The notes: a model not told the origin generated them from the sequence alone. A stretch of 64,000 nt of DNA from Monarcha castaneiventris obscurior (GCA_026261815.1 JAMPIT010000884.1:11173001-11237000), one strand, 5' to 3'; positions 20,131 to 34,576 are shown, numbered from the stretch's first letter. Numbers and translations: made by a program.

Positions 20131-21644
20131 CTCTGTCCATCAGAGCACTGCAAACATGCAGAGCTGGCAAAAGCATCTTCTGACACTGTCTGATGCAGCT
20201 CCTTGTGCTGCCTTGATGTGAGCCTCCACCACAGCTAGAAAACAGGGCTTCTAAAATGTTAGAGGATCAGGATCTGTTTTTCTAGGAATTAGGCTCTCTC
20301 CACTGATGAGAGCACCTTAAAAGTGTCCTCTGGTTTTCACTTCTCACTTGTGTCTCCCAGGTCTCTGCTTCACACCTGAGCCTGGAGGACTGGGCTATGT
20401 AATGATCTGGTCAGTCACAAATTTAGGTAAGTTCTTTATATAGCCTTGGAAAAATCCTTCAACTTCTGAATAATTTTTGCTGGATGCTTGAGAGGAGTAA
20501 TAGAAACTCCCAAAGGACATGATTAATATTACAGCCTGGGCTGCAAGAATGTTGTCCCAGGTTACCTCTAGATACTGTAAAATGGGAGTAGAGACCTATA
20601 CCCGCCGTTGCCTTTACCAATATCTACCTTCTCCTCATGCCTAAAGACATTTTTAAAAAAGACTACAATGTTCACCTCTGCAGCATATAAAATATATTGA
20701 TCCAACAACATCAGCAAGTTAACTGTAGCTTTGTTTTTTAAAGTAGTTGAGCAAAACAAAACAGCTACTATGCACTTTAATATATTACCACAATAATGCC
20801 CTATAGATAAAACCACAAACCCCATTATCTCATGCTCTAAGATAGATATTAAATTCAGTCATTCATGAGACAAATATTGTAGGCTTTTCTTTGTATCATA
20901 GCCAGGAATAGCAGCATGGAACTTCTATCAACAACGAACTGTTAAACCTTCCTGCAAGTCTATTTGAATCATCCAAAACTCTGAAAACACAGTTATATTA
21001 GATAATCTCAAACAATCACAGATATCTGGCAACTTGCAAATCTAGGTTACTTCTTGACTATGTTGAGGGTGTATTTTTAAGACACAGATTGTTTTTGAAC
21101 TCAGCATTTCCCAAGGGCACCTTAAACTACAATTCAACAATGACTGCAAAGCTTTACTTTCATGTTTGCACAATATATCTGGTTTTCTGTGAAATAAATA
21201 CGCATTCTACCATTATTTCTTAAAATAACAGTGCTGGAGGATACTGTACAGACTCTTGGAGTCTCTCGCTAAGTACAAGCAATCCACTCGCTTCCACTTC
21301 AGTGAAGTTTTTTTAATTTAGCAAAAGTCACAGAGCACAGTGATAAAGCAATGAATATGTCTTGCTAGACATAAGTTAAGCACCTTAGTCTGAACTTGTT
21401 TTGAAGTCTTCCATGACTTAAGACCAGCTCTACATGAGATAACCAGATGTAATGCCAATCACTTCCCTTTGCATGCACTGGGAATGGTGTCCCTTGGCTG
21501 TGCTGGACCATTGCACTACGTGAATAAAAGCAAAGCTCTTCTCATGTTTTCCGTGCCACTTCTTTTCCCACTCCCACAGCTGTACTGATCCTGCACAAGT
21601 ATCCTTCTTATCTTTCAGAAAAGCCAACAAGGTGGCTCATCAAT

Positions 21645-21850
21645 CACAGTGTTGTTAAGGTTGGAAAAGATCTTTAAGATCATCCAACCATTAACCCAGC
21701 ACTGCCAAGTCCACCACTAAAACCATGTCCCCAAGTGCCACTTCTACACATCCTTTAAATACCTCCAGGGATGGTGACCTAACCACTTCCCTGGGCAGCT
21801 TATTCCAGTGCTTGACTATTTTTTCTGTGAAGAAATTTGTCCTACAATGC
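21645..21850 (-). mobile_element. CR1 LINE 3' fragment
   Basis: Reverse-oriented CR1 tail: cagtgttgttaaggttggaaaag, agatcatccaacc, cctccagggatggtgacc, cctgggcagcttattccagtgc and gtgaagaaatttgtcct are the usual blocks in order. Confidence 0.9.
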
Positions 21851-23211
21851 TAAAGTTTTCCTCATCAGTAAGGTTTTGCTCAATGTAACAATAACATTTG
21901 ACGGTCATTTCATTGTCAAAAAGGTCCACAAAGTTAATACCATAGGTTTTATGTGGAGGCCAGTGGGCCTGCTAGACAAGGAACAAAAGGAGTCCTACGG
22001 TGGGATAAGTCCTAGGTTCCTTTCCAGCTTATGGGGAAAAACTTCCCCCAGAATGCTCTGTTTCTGTTATGTTAATGTACGTCAGCTCTGCTCCCCTGGT
22101 TGGCTCTGTTGGCCACTACAACCCTTGTTACCTGATACACCCTGGAAGTTTCTTGATTAGTTCCCTTACCCTGGACCCCCCATTGTTCTCCCTCAGGACT
22201 TCTCTGAAACTTTGCACGAACGTGAATGCATTAAACCTCTCCTGTAGAACCCCCATGCGAAGACTCTTCCTGTTCATTCATCGTTGAACTGTTTTAGCCA
22301 GCTATCTGGTATGTACATGTGTATGCAAGTGTGCTGGCTGCACTGAGGGGCTTCCTTGAAGATGCTTTTGGGGAAGGTTGCAGCATGCTACAATCCAATA
22401 GCACTGCGACAGTTTTAGACATCAGCAATCAACTTAATACCCATGACAGGAGCAGTATCACCAGACGAAAACAGGTAATATTCTGTGCTGAGCTCTGGGG
22501 TATAAACAGAGCAGAGGTGAGATGGAAAGATACAAAAATCCCAGCCAGCTCCAGCATCCAGAAGCACGGAAGTCACAGTGCTGGCACAGGCACAAAAAAG
22601 GAAGAGGAGGACTAAGCCATTGGCTGAAATGCTGTACCAGACAGAAAGCACAAAACCACTGGTCTCACATAAACAATTAGCAGATACAGAACTGCATGTT
22701 TTGAGTAAAGATGCTGCTGAAACGGAGAACTCAACCACCTCATGGCTGAAGGACAAACTTAAAATTTTCCTTCACCACATAGAGAACAAGCATGCCATCT
22801 GAACCTGGAGAGACCAGGGGAGGCTTCCTCTCAGCCTGTCATCTTATTAAAAGTATTTTGCATGAAAATCTCACACATGAGAAAGAGAGAGAGACTGCCT
22901 TACTGGAAACACCCTGGCCTCAGCTCTTGGCCCCATGCCAGCCCCTCCATGTTTCACTAACATGCCCCTTTTCTCTGCTTGGGCCCTGTGAAGGAGCCTG
23001 CAGGGCCTTTCCTGAACACCTCTGTGTGCCAGAAATACCTGAATTGTGTCTCTAAGGTGATAGGTTAGATATGAGCTATAGCTGCCGGGCACAATCAAAA
23101 GTCAAAATAGAGAGTCAGGGCCCCTGGAGATGTCTGACAACCAAATAGCACCAAGGCAACACAAAGAAGAATCAGACTGAATAAGCAGAGACCTCCAGTA
23201 CAAGCACAAGC

Positions 23212-23575
23212 TGTGGCAGGTCAGTATTACCAAGTCCCTTCTGGTTCTGTGGGCTCAGATGCATGAACGCACAGATGCAGGGATGACTTCAGAATTATGA
23301 ATCCGACGGCAAGGAGCTGAGAAGGGTCCTTGCATAGAGTTCCACAGAAAGCAGTTTATTGCTACAACTCATGAAGGTTTCCAGAGGCAAATGAACCCAA
23401 ACACATGACAGGGGAGTGGCTAACAGCAAGAGCCAACCAGGGCATCAGAACTGGGGTACATCACCACCACCAAACAGGCATCCTGGGAGAGGCTTCCTTC
23501 CTTCATCATAACCAATAGATCTTTGGCACCAGAGACTGTCTTACCAAGAACACTCTCTGTCTCTTATACCACACA
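23212..23575 (-). mobile_element. Probable solo LTR, class II type
   Basis: Bounded by TGTGGCAGGTCAG on the left and ATACCACACA on the right, giving TG...CA. TTTATT at about 23353 makes AATAAA on the minus strand, about 140 bases from the end. General layout resembles the LTR at 34183-34576, and both share a gtnntattacc-like left end. No target duplication is visible. Confidence 0.5.
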
Positions 23576-25950
23576 TTAATTGGCCACCACAGGTCAGGTT
23601 TGGGGAAGTTCCCCCAAAGACCCCAGAGGAGACCCACTGGTGGACCTAGACACTGACTATAGAGGTCCATGCCTTGCACATGGCCTGAGGCAGATGAGCT
23701 ACGTGTGGGAACCCTTGTCCAAATCTTCAGGAGGGTCATCTGATCTCTCTGTAGAAATGGATCTCTCAGTTACTGAGCTTCAGCAGCCCTACAAAAGTGC
23801 CTATGCCTCAGCTGCTGGCTCCTGGGCTGGGGGACATAGAAGGCATCAACAACTCCAGGCACACCTGGGGTTAGAGAGGTAATGTGTGGGGTGGGAGCAT
23901 GACAACTATTGCAAGAACTATTTGCTCCAATTCATTAAAAGGGCCTTTCACATCCCCACTCTCAATACCTCAGGACATGGCCGTGCTGTGATAGATATGT
24001 TGGGCAGCCATGACTCTGCCTTTCAATACTGCCCCTCTGCTGTTTCTTCCTCTCACCAGGGTCTTTCAAAAGAGTAATTAATGCCACAGGAACCAGGGCC
24101 CAAGGAAATCAAAGGGTGCTAAGGTGGTTGTGTTTCTTGTCCCCATCAGCCAACAAATGAAGACACAAGCTTGATCAGGGACTGATTTTCTTGTAGCAGG
24201 CTCAACATGTTGCTGCAGTTCATCAGAGGGACTTTGGAAAGCAAGAACACAAAAGGAATTTTACATACAGAGCTGGTTCCTCTGCTCTCAGGCACTGCAT
24301 TGCTTCCAGATGGAATATTTGGAGCAATGGTGCAATCCAGTGGCTCGTTTGGATAGTAACACGGTCATACTGTACAAACTAATCCACTGCAAGACCAGGA
24401 AGCACCTAAAAGGCGCTGCAATACCACAGAGCCTGCAGAGAAGCAGTGGCATCTATTGATGAGTGATCTTAAAGAGATGCACAGAAGATCCATGTTCTTT
24501 TGGTTAGAGACTCAGGACTGGGTTGTTGGAATCAATCAATTCTGTAAGTGCAATAGCTCCTCACAGAACTGTACAACCCTCACCAATATTTTTCTGAGAC
24601 TGATTTCTCTGTGGTGCTGAGCACATTGGCACCAAGACCAGCACTCTGGAGCAGAAAACATCCCAGAAGAAAACCACCCAAGACCAGAAAGCACACTACT
24701 TCCACAGCAGCCCTCCAGCTAGGAAGGGACCCACCACCTAAAAGGTATTAGCACTGCCACTGTCAGTAATAAAACAACTTTTTAAATATGTTGATTTTCT
24801 GCGGGCTAGTTTCTGGAGGCTGGAATGTGGATGTATTAGATCTGCTACTTACAGGCATTTTGGCCTGGAGAGCACATGGAGAGATACAAAGTGGACCTGC
24901 AGGATTCTCATCCCAATAGGAAATGGCGTAGGCTTGCTACCTCTGCTTGTACAACGAATCACAGAGGTGAGGCCATAGAAATCCCACAGAAACAGAATGT
25001 TGAAAATCTTATTTTGAAGCCTGACTTTTACCCAGTGAAGGATGAAGAAGGATCTCGTAACTCTGAGAAATACCTTTGGGCTCCTGCTCTGGGAAAGCAT
25101 CATCTTGTGGCAGTGACTTGAGCACACCTTACATGGTGCTCCTGAAAAACTTCTGCTGGGAGGGGAAGCATTTAGGTATCTACCTTACTCAGTGTAGTTT
25201 TTACATGTGATTCAGTCTGGAGAAAAGGCAGACGAGGTGTTGCTGAAGGAAGCTGATCACCGCTTTTGACTGTTTGAGATGGGAAATTGTCTTCCACAAG
25301 CCAGACTGCAACACGAGTATATCCAAGGAAATGCTCAACTCTGGGATCATCTCCTTCCCATCTTCACCTCCCATAGTTCTTGGCCATGCAAAAAGGACCC
25401 CAAAAAACAGATCCCAAACTCCAACAAGATTATGATGGGGGTCTTTCTTTGTAGCTTGTGCAGTCAACAAGCTTGGTCAAAAAGCCAACAGCAACTAGAT
25501 TAGTGAGGTAAAAAAGAAATTCCAGTGGAAAGACCAAACAGCATAGCCCTTTTGGGTCAGCTCTGTGTCTCACTTCTTAAGCATGCAGCCTGGCCACTGA
25601 CACACTGCTGAGGGAGTATCTCCTTACATGAAGTCAGCCTGTCATAGTGTCCCAATGAGCTGACTAGCAGGGTTACCGTACAGCAGACGAAATAAAAACA
25701 GTATAGTGATCTGAATTAGAAAAGACAAAGGTATAATCCTGGTGCATGCCAAGAAAAAAGACTTCAGGTTTGATTTAAAGTATCCTCTGTGAAAAAAACA
25801 AGTACAAAAAACCCCCCGACCACACACAAATTTATGGTAGCTAGTGAACCTACATTACAAGGGACAGAAAGTTCTCAGTAAGACAACTCCCTAGTACCAA
25901 AAGAACCATTTTAGGTTAGGGTGACCAGAAAGGCTTCTCCCAGTATGAAT
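23576..25950. other. Intergenic DNA, no feature recognised
   Basis: No coding exon, RNA gene or clear repeat seen on either strand. Confidence 0.4.
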
Positions 25951-26247
25951 TGTTAGATTATGGTAATCCACCCCAGTTCTATGTTCATGGTTGGCTGTTG
26001 GCCTTTGCCCTTCACCACTCCCCCAGAGCTTCCCCATTGGTCCCTGTTCCTTAGTCCCGCTTTTTCCCCACCCCCAGATAAAACCCTGAGTTTGTCATTG
26101 TTCTTGTCTTTGCCTCTGAACTTTCTACAGTATGGAAGCAATAAATGCTCCTGTGGGAACCCACACAAAGAACCTTTCTGCCTCTTTGCCGCCGACTTTA
26201 TACTGAAGCTAGCCATGCATTTGTGCGTGCACACGTGTGACCCTACA
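25951..26247 (+). mobile_element. Probable solo LTR (about 297 bp)
   Basis: Runs from TGTTAGATTATGG to GACCCTACA. A TATA-like agataaaacc is at about 26077 and AATAAA is at about 26140, followed by about 105 bases of R-U5. This compact promoter-to-polyadenylation spacing is typical of retroviral LTRs. No exact target duplication found. Confidence 0.58.
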
Positions 26248-26818
26248 GAGCCAGACAAAGACAGCAATACAAATTCCTGAACTCCACTTAAAAAGTAGGA
26301 AAAAAATATATGACAGTTTCAAGGATAAGGAAAAACCCAGCTTTATCTTCCTATATATGCAACTGTTTAGGAGTGACTTTGGTCTATATCTGAATGCTCC
26401 TACAACCCAAACTAAGACTGACACATCCGTTGCATTTGGAACAATACACTAAAATTGCAGCATTACCACCCAAGAACTCTTTCCCACACACATAACTTAA
26501 GAAACAACTTTTGGAAGATGCAAAAGGTGGACAATCAAATTTGTTCTTCAGTGTAAGCAAGCCATTAAGTGATTCTCGCTGACAAAACGTCGTGTTTGCC
26601 CAAGTCTGCACAGTAATCATGTGCAAGGCCTTTTAAAACTGCACATGTAAAAAGGAGGCATCAACATGCAGTTTCTTCTGATAAGTGTGGCACCAGTTTT
26701 ACTCTGTTTCAGCATCATTTGCTAATCCCAGGCTGACAGGACCAGATCCTGAGCTGGGCCAGATGCTGCAGTCTCTGATTGCAGAAGGCTCTCCGATGAG
26801 CTAAGTGGAATGACCTGG

Positions 26819-27934
26819 TGTCTTGGTTTGAAAGACAGGTGCCTGTCAAGGAAGGCAGGAGCCTCCCCTGAAATGGAAAATGCAACCCCCTTCCCTCCAA
26901 ATTATTATAATTTTGAAATTAAGGGGCTTTCAGGCAAAGATATGAGGAATAGGAATAACAGTTCTTTACTAATATATATATGTATAACAACACAAACAAA
27001 CAACAATAACTGTGTCAGTAACAGCAAACAGAGCCACAAACCCAGCGCCGGCCTTCTCGGCTGCCGGGCCCTTTCCCTTGGGTGCAGTTCCGCTCACGGC
27101 CGGCAGGGGCGCTGGCGGCCCCCGGTGAGCAGGGCGGGTGCGATGGCTCCCCCACGGCTGCAGGGGGCGCTCCGGAGCGAGCTCGGGGAGCACACGGCAA
27201 TGGCGGCCTGGGGTCCCGGGAAGGGATGGACAAAAAGCTTCACAAACCCCTGGGCAGCTGATCCCCGTGTCCGGCCAGACCCTCGGGAACAGCAGGCTGG
27301 AACAGCAGGGATGAGCACAAATCCTGAGTGGCAGACGAGATGTATCAAACTCCGGAGCTGCGGTGGAAACTCTGGGAGGTCTCCGCGGCAGGGCATGTGG
27401 AGCTACAGAGTAGCAAAGGCTCAAAGCAATGGCAGGGGCAGGGCGGCTGCGGCCCGGTTCCTAGCTGGGCAGGAAAAGGTGGGCTTGGGATCCGGGGGTT
27501 CTCCCCGAGGCAGCCGAGCAGACGGTGGAAAGGTCCCTCATTTAGTGAGGTGGGGTGTTAGGGTCCCAGTCTAACAGCGGCTCCAGCAAGCAAGCTCCAC
27601 TCACGGTAGAAGGAAGGCAGCCGAAAGAAGAAGCCTGCAACTCCATGCACAATGAGGGCCGATCTCCTCTCCCTCCGAATACCAAGAACACCGAGAACAC
27701 CAGCCACCCAGGGACTGTACCCAACCCTTTTTTTCCCAGTTCAAATCTCACTGCATCCCCCACCCTACACAAGAAAACCCCAGGTGAAAGAGAGTATCCT
27801 GTTGGACACCTCCCTCTGTGGCCAGGTCTTTTGTTTTTCCTAAGCACTCAGTAATTTGTCCCCCTGGCAACATATATGGGGAAAATTATTTAAGATAAAA
27901 AGAAAATAGAAGGAGAACTCCTAAAACCCCAACA
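26819..27934 (-). mobile_element. Solo LTR, avian ERVL type (1116 bp)
   Basis: Left end TGTCTTGGTTTGAAAGAC and right end CCTAAAACCCCAACA are TG...CA ends of a common avian LTR. Flanks are cctgg (26814-26818) and tctgg (27935-27939), a 5-bp duplication with one change, as for ERVL. The middle (27040-27560) is CpG-rich. Long open frames here, including one of 254 codons, cross this GC-rich LTR and are not genes. Confidence 0.78.
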
Positions 27935-28746
27935 TCTGGATGGATCCATACATTGTGGATGTGTCTACAGTACCTTCCAGGGCTTGACACATGCAAGACC
28001 AATTTCAAAATAATAGAGCTTTTTGTCAATAATCAGCAATTATTTGTTTATGGGAAGTCAAAGAAGGACTAGTGCCACCACAGATATGTTTGGCTGCATC
28101 CAGATCTGACAGAGTAAAACTTGGCACCCAAACGCCATTTTGTGCAGGAACAGAGCCTTTGGTGTTTGACCCAAGTGAGGGAGAAATGAACCTGGAAAAT
28201 AACCAACACCCCAAGCTTGTTTTTCTCAGCAATGTACATGATATCCCGGAGAGTGCGACTGATTGTCTTCCCCCTCACTGTGCACAGCAGAAGCTGGGGA
28301 GCTGCAGGAATGTTTGTGCAACACAGGCCTTTGTCCCCTCAGTCACCATGCCCTGGAGATTTGGAGTTTTCTTCAGAAAGCTTTTATCCACTTGAGCACT
28401 ACATGGTTTGTTAGCTGTAATGTGTACTTGGCTGCCAACAATCCTCACTTCTGGAGTGGATGACGCAAAAAGCTGTTAAAAATAATTTTAAAAGCCAATT
28501 TTGACAACGATTCAGAGCATTTGCTTGATAAATTGAACCAGTGAAACTGAAAATGTTTTCCTCCCTTACCTTGACATATTCCTCCACTCAAAATTTTTAT
28601 AAAATTCTCCACTCAAGAGCTGTATACAACCTTTGCTTCAGAATAATTTCTGTTCACCCTCCTTCCCCAAGGAGGTTTGAACAAGGTTTAAGAATAGGGT
28701 CAATTACGAATCTGTCAATCTGGTACAGATGTGGGGTGAGACCTTA

Positions 28747-28965
28747 GAATCACAGAACAGCCTGGGTTGGAAGGGACATTAAAGACCATCCAGTTCCAAC
28801 CCTCTGCCATGGTCAGGGACACCTTTCACTATCCCAGGTCGCTCCAAGCCCCATCCAGCCTGGCCTCAAACACTTCCAGAGGTGAGGCAGCCACAGCTTC
28901 TCTGGGCAACCTGTGCCAGGGCCTCACCACGCTCATAGGGAAGACATTTTTCTACTATCTAATCT
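28747..28965 (-). mobile_element. CR1 LINE 3' fragment
   Basis: Well-preserved reverse CR1 tail: agaatcacagaacagcctgg, gttggaagggacattaaag, catccagttccaaccc, gctccaagccccatccagcc and ctctgggcaacctgtgcc follow in order. Confidence 0.95.
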
Positions 28966-31900
28966 AAAGTGCATTTGAATCAGTTAAGTTTTGCCTTTAA
29001 ATGGCTGGCATCTTTTGTCTGCTCTAACACCCACATGCCATCCTGCTTCCAAGTTTTAGGTGCAGCATTTCCATTTCTAATTTTTCTACTCTATTTTACC
29101 ATGTAAAGTGATACCCCAAGAGTTACCAACTTTTCCAGCTTCCTATAATGTGTTACCTCCCAGATGACTGTGTACCCATAAGGATTAAGAATGCAGTGGC
29201 TTAATAATTCACAGCCAGTGCATTACTTCTGACAGGCAGGCATTGCTGTAGAGAACTGGAGAGCACAAATACCACATCTGTATTTTAACATATGACTGAG
29301 GGTAAGATCCAAAAGCTCACAAACTAGCAACCTTTACATCTGTATCTGGAAAAAATCCAGTTTGTGATCATGAAAAACAGAACATTATAATCTCAAATTT
29401 CCACAGAAATACTGAAAGTGAGAAGATAGATTTTCCTCTTAGGAAATCCATCCTGATGTCTTCCAGTTTTCTGATTGGAAGAGACGATTGAAGCATGAAG
29501 CAGAGATACTTGCTCTTGGGGGTTGCTGAGCATATTCAGGCCTGACTGAACATAAGGAATTTCAGAGGGATCTAAACTGTCCACAGTAATGGGCAATAAA
29601 AAGCTCAAAGCTGGTAAGAAGAGGACATGGACTGGAGGAAAACAAAGTCATGCAAGTGCTCAGCGCTCATAGGGTATTAAAGAGGTAACATCAACTAAAG
29701 AAAATGCCAAGTGACACTGTAAATGTGTCAGTGAGGATTGCTCTTGAGGAGGAAAGACGAACAAGACATGTAGATAGATGGGGAATGGATGATACATAAG
29801 AATCAATTAGCATGTATAGACCTAAATCAGTGCTGCAGATACATGAAATGAATGTGATGACCCCACAATTAAATAAAGTGTTAGAGATGCATTGCTAATT
29901 TACATTCAATCAATCATACTCCAACACACTGCCTTCTCTCCTCTTGCTGTGCACATCAAACCTTCAAGCAACAGACAATCCACTCAATTTGAAATGCAAG
30001 AAATACAGGTAAGAACAGTATCCCTGTGTTCTGAAGAGGTATAGAGCTATTAAGTGACTTAAATCTATGCAAAAAGCCCACAGAGGGCATGGAATTGTCA
30101 CCTCAGTCTCTGAGTTCCAGCCCAGCAATCTGATCCTGACTAATCTTCACTGTAACGGCAACAGTGCCCTAAGAATTCTCTTCAAATCCTCATTTCCAAA
30201 CCCAGAGTTCAGAGAGTTAGGATTTTTAAAGGAATACATTTTGAAATATAGCTAAAACTCTGCCTAAAACTATTTACATTTGCAAGTGAAAAAACAGATC
30301 ATCCTAAAATGATTAGGAAATAAATATATTCAGGCAGAGTTCACAACCGTAAGCTGAAAATGCTGACAGACTCCTGTCAGGCCTCAGCTTACAAAGGTGA
30401 GCAAGTAACAATAAACTTCTGGCAGGTTTATTAGCCCAGCAGGTTCCACAGCTGTTCAAACATCCAGTTTTCCCTTTCCCCTCTCCTGTGGCTTTGGTAG
30501 AGCATCCTGGCAGCCCCTCTCTCAGGTAGGCAATCCTGCTGTGGGCAGGCAAGCAGCCAACTTGCTACTCCAATGATGGAACACACCACCACAAGGGACA
30601 TCATTTGGGAAAGAATAGGTTGTTCTCATTATTTAATTTCTAGTCAACTTATCTGCTTGGAGAATATTAAAATGTCAGTGTAATTATGACATTGAGACAC
30701 CACATCAAAGACAGCTCCTTTCTGCTGATCACCCCAAGAGGTGCCTTCTGAGGTGATACAGAGGTGTAAGCAGGACCTTTAAGCAAGGCAGGGCAGAGAG
30801 ATAACTCATTCGTTTGATTGATGAAGCCAATTTTAACCATTTGTTTTTATGGAGCAACTAGGCCAACAGCACAGCATCTGGAGGAGTTTGAATCCACTTG
30901 TTTGTGGTATCCTGGGATCACACTGAACATTTGAACCTCTTTCTGGGACTTCATTCAGTAGCTAGGGGAGTTCAACCTCTTGGTATAATCTCAATCCCCC
31001 AGAGGTCCCTATTCCATCAGTAACATCAGAGAACAGGCAGAGCCTGAGGTCCTTCAGGCCATATGGAGTAATTGGGATCCACGTTGGATACCTCCAGTGC
31101 TCTTCAGCAAAGAAATATATTTATTCTCCTTTTAAAAGTGTATTTTTGACTTTGTGGAGAGGTGCAAACAAGACTACAACTGCAAACCAAGCCTTTTGTT
31201 CTCCTGGAGAGCATGATGGCAAGGATTTATGTATTATTAAAATGGCTTACATATGTTCTTTGCAGCACTGCTGGCTCAATTGATATCTAGGTTTCTGCTC
31301 CCTGCCTCCAAATCTTGGTACTTTTCTCAAAGGTCTGGAATGACAGTTACACCTCTGCAAACCAGAGCTCAAAAATAACACTTAAGACTTTCTGACATCT
31401 TCATTTTCAAGATGTTCTTACAGCATATTATCCTAGTAAAGGAGCAATCCATACATCTCTAACCAGAACTGTTGAGAGATCAGTTACTTTCATATACTCA
31501 TATGTCTGTAAAATGGCCTTAGGAGAAGGTGGCCCACAGCTCTTCTGCTACCACACCTCAGAGGTTCAGATTTAGTCAAAAGCACCATCGAAACCAGTGT
31601 GCCAGGAGCTAACTGAATAATGGAAGTAATTTTCTCCATTTCTATGACAGACAAGCCCTCTATTTGGACAGCGTTATTTGCAGCCAATTATTCTGCTATT
31701 TCCAGCAGCGCTCCAGGGAGCTGTATTACTTCTCCACAGAGCACAGGAGCTGTTCATTAGGTTAGTCTCTTTTAGTCTCCCAGTTCCTTTTGCTTGCATA
31801 ATGTTCACCCTGCAGTGCCAGATGACAGGAGCTTTAAGTGCTATCTGTTGCTCTGTATTACCCCTCATAGGACTTTAGAACGTGTCCCAACCAGGAAAAG

Positions 31901-32377
31901 AACAGCTTTTGATTCTTGGATTAGGACACAAAGTGCCACAGTTTATCATAACAGTGGAAGGGTGGAGAGGAATAACTGGAATATTCAGAATGCCCCTTTA
32001 GGGCAAAGCTCAAGTGACACTGCCCTGTAGCAGCATTTGAAAGTTCAAAGTCCATAACTTCATAAATATATTTTGGCAAGAACTTCCACTATTCTTTTTC
32101 TCCTTTGTAATGACTCCGTGGTTTGTTGCTAAGACTACCATATCCCTGATCTGCTTGCACTGGGATTACTAGTAGGAGGATCACAAATTTAGTTAGTCTC
32201 GTATCTGTCCACCATTTAAAGTCAAGGAACACTGGGTTTGGCCAGTAAGACCACCACACCCAGTTTTACAATTTTCAATCATATCTGACTACACATTTTA
32301 ACATAAACTTGAAGGAGAGACAAAGTTCCACCCTATCACTGTTGCAATAGGGGACTGAACTCTGACTTCAGATATTT

Positions 32378-32455
32378 TCACCCTGCTTGAGCAGGGAGGT
32401 TGTACCAGATGACCCCACTGGTGGGTCCCTTTCAACCTTAATAATTCTGTGATTT
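32378..32455 (+). mobile_element. CR1 LINE 3' end, short
   Basis: Carries gcagggaggttgtaccagatga, ggtgggtccctttcaacctt and the terminal attctgtgat, the end of a plus-oriented CR1. Confidence 0.85.
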
Positions 32456-34182
32456 TCAGGGTCTTCACAGCAAGCCTGCTGAGTTTATAATATTTTATTT
32501 AATTTAAAAAGAGCCCTGGAAGTGCAGCTCAAACCCTTAAAGTAAATATACGTTTATTCCTTATTTACTCATTAACCCAGAAGCAGAGCTACAGTACAAC
32601 AGACAAAGCACTTTTGTGAACACATGTGTTACCTGTGACCAATTTAATTCAGCAAGCTCTAAACCACAGGTCAGCTGGTTCCATTACAACATCATTAGGG
32701 CAATTTATGTTAACTGATGCCAACTGAGAGCCTCTTCTTCCTAAAGAGGACAAATACAAGCCTTTTACTTCAGCTCAGCAGAACTCACAGGTCATCCTAA
32801 CAAGAGATAATGAATCCCAGTAGGTGTGAGTGAGCCCAACCTCTTTAAATACTCATTTAACCCCACCACAGCTGCTAATTACAGTTTTGGGGATGAGGCT
32901 GGGCTGTTCTCTTTTCTGTCCTTCTCCAGGGTAGTCCTAGTGAAGTGGCCTTGGACTCTATCTTCTGAAGAGCCTAAGTGCTCCTAATGAAAGCCTCTAG
33001 GAGATCTCCCTCATGCTGCTACTAGAGCTGTGACTCTGAAGACTTCACTCTAAGAGCTGGAAATGTAAAAGTTAATTGGATGTGCTGGGCTGAAATGCCC
33101 CAGTGCCCCAGGACAGCCAGTTCCCCTACCAGCGCATGTGAGAAGGTGAAGTGAACCCATGCCAGGCTGCCTGTGTTGGACAAGTGGAAACATTGACGAC
33201 AAGGCTATTTCCTTCTTGAGGCTTTCTGAGGTGGCTATTAGAAGAACTTCTCTGATGCAGTCACTGTCTTGCACCCGGTCTCTAAATAACCTTCTAAAAC
33301 AAACAGAGGAGGATTTTCATTCACTATATCCATGTGTGAAAGGTGGGAGAAGTTAGTTAATTGCCAGCATACCAGAGGATTCAAGGTCTTCCATCAGAGC
33401 AGAAGGCACTAACCATGCAAAAGCTCCAGGGGGAAGAGTCCTAGCAAGTCCTCTTCTTTCCTCCATTGAAGCTGTGCTTAAACATTCCCCAATAATTAAG
33501 TATGCTTATGACTCTTAAAACATTTAAAGTTCCTTAAGGGAAGAAGATGTGTAGAGGCCTTGATCTGTATTTTTTATGTTTCAGGTTATATTTTTTATGT
33601 AGGGGTTTGAATCTTATCTTCTCCTCCCCTGCACTGTGTCCTCAGAACAAGGCTGTGAATACTCTTTTTCTCCAAATAAAATAATAATTTAGGAAACAGA
33701 ACAGTGTTTGTCAGAAAGAATGAAGGTGGAGACTGAGGGTGCCAGCATGGTGGCTTGTACCACTTTAGGACACTTTTGGAAATCATCACTCCTGTCATAT
33801 ACTGGATCCAATTTCAGCAAGAGTTCCACACTCTCCTGTGGTTTCCACAGGGCCAAACAAGGCAAGTGTTCCTTGAGAGTGAGGGCTCATCGTGCCCTCC
33901 AGCAAGGAGAGGATGGGCAAAGACCTGTTGGTAGGAAACAGGTAAACCTCAGACTGAGCAAGTTGCCAACATACTCTTAAATGTGCCATGGAGCACCACT
34001 GTGGGATTCTGCAGGTGTTGCCATGGCCAGGGAGAGACCACATGGATGATCTGATAATCTGCAACTTAAATTTAGCTGAAATTACAGAGGGATAGTCTGA
34101 TAGCCTGCTTCCTAAGCCATTTCATTTACTGGACCTCAAAGATTCCCCCCAGGAACTGGAGTTGCTTTCTCTGAGGGTATAT

Positions 34183-34576
34183 TGTGCCACACCTGTAATA
34201 CCATTCCTGCCTGGCTCCGTGGGGTCCCGTGTGCCCCCACAGGTGCCTGGGCAGGTTCAGTATTAAGTCCATGACAAAAGAGTCGGGAAGGATATTTTCT
34301 TGCATTCTGGCAGGAGGATTTATCGCATCTTTACTGTCAAAGGTTCAGAGGCAAATACAAACACAATGGCTAGCTCAGGGTTTTTCCAGGGGCTGGGGAA
34401 AAGATGGGATCAGGAAGCGAGGACCAATCTGAGAGCCCCAGGGGAGTGACAAGGGGTAGAGGCTAGCAGCCAACTGGGGAATTCAAACTGGAATAGATTA
34501 ACTTATCAGAACCATGCACCCTGGGAAAAGCCTTGTGGTCGCCTTAACACAATATATGTTCACCAGCTACCACACA
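34183..34576 (-). mobile_element. Probable solo LTR, class II type
   Basis: Bounded by TGTGCCACACC and GCTACCACACA. Minus-strand start TGTGTGGTAGC resembles the start of the element at 23212-23575 (TGTGTGGTATA). CA-rich middle, cggaagg-like R region. No target duplication seen. Confidence 0.5.

Larger units (their letters stand above)
17866..23211. other. Intergenic DNA downstream of PRR5, with repeat fragments
   Basis: No exon recognised on either strand. It contains two CR1 ends (18587-18740 and 21645-21850) and an LTR fragment (19778-20130), listed separately. The remainder is unique-looking AT-rich DNA. Confidence 0.5.
27935..34182. other. Intergenic DNA with two CR1 fragments
   Basis: CR1 ends at 28747-28965 and 32378-32455 are listed separately. 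I saw no exon of a known gene, including any recognisable piece of ARHGAP8, the gene that follows PRR5 in mammals. Short exons could be missed by eye. Confidence 0.45.

Noticed and set aside
21940..22300. Possible LTR or exon
   Set aside because: No convincing TG...CA ends, polyadenylation signal or target duplication, and no recognisable protein.
26810..27574. 254-codon open frame
   Set aside because: It lies in the CpG-rich part of an inverted ERVL-type LTR and resembles no protein; GC-rich sequence has few stops.
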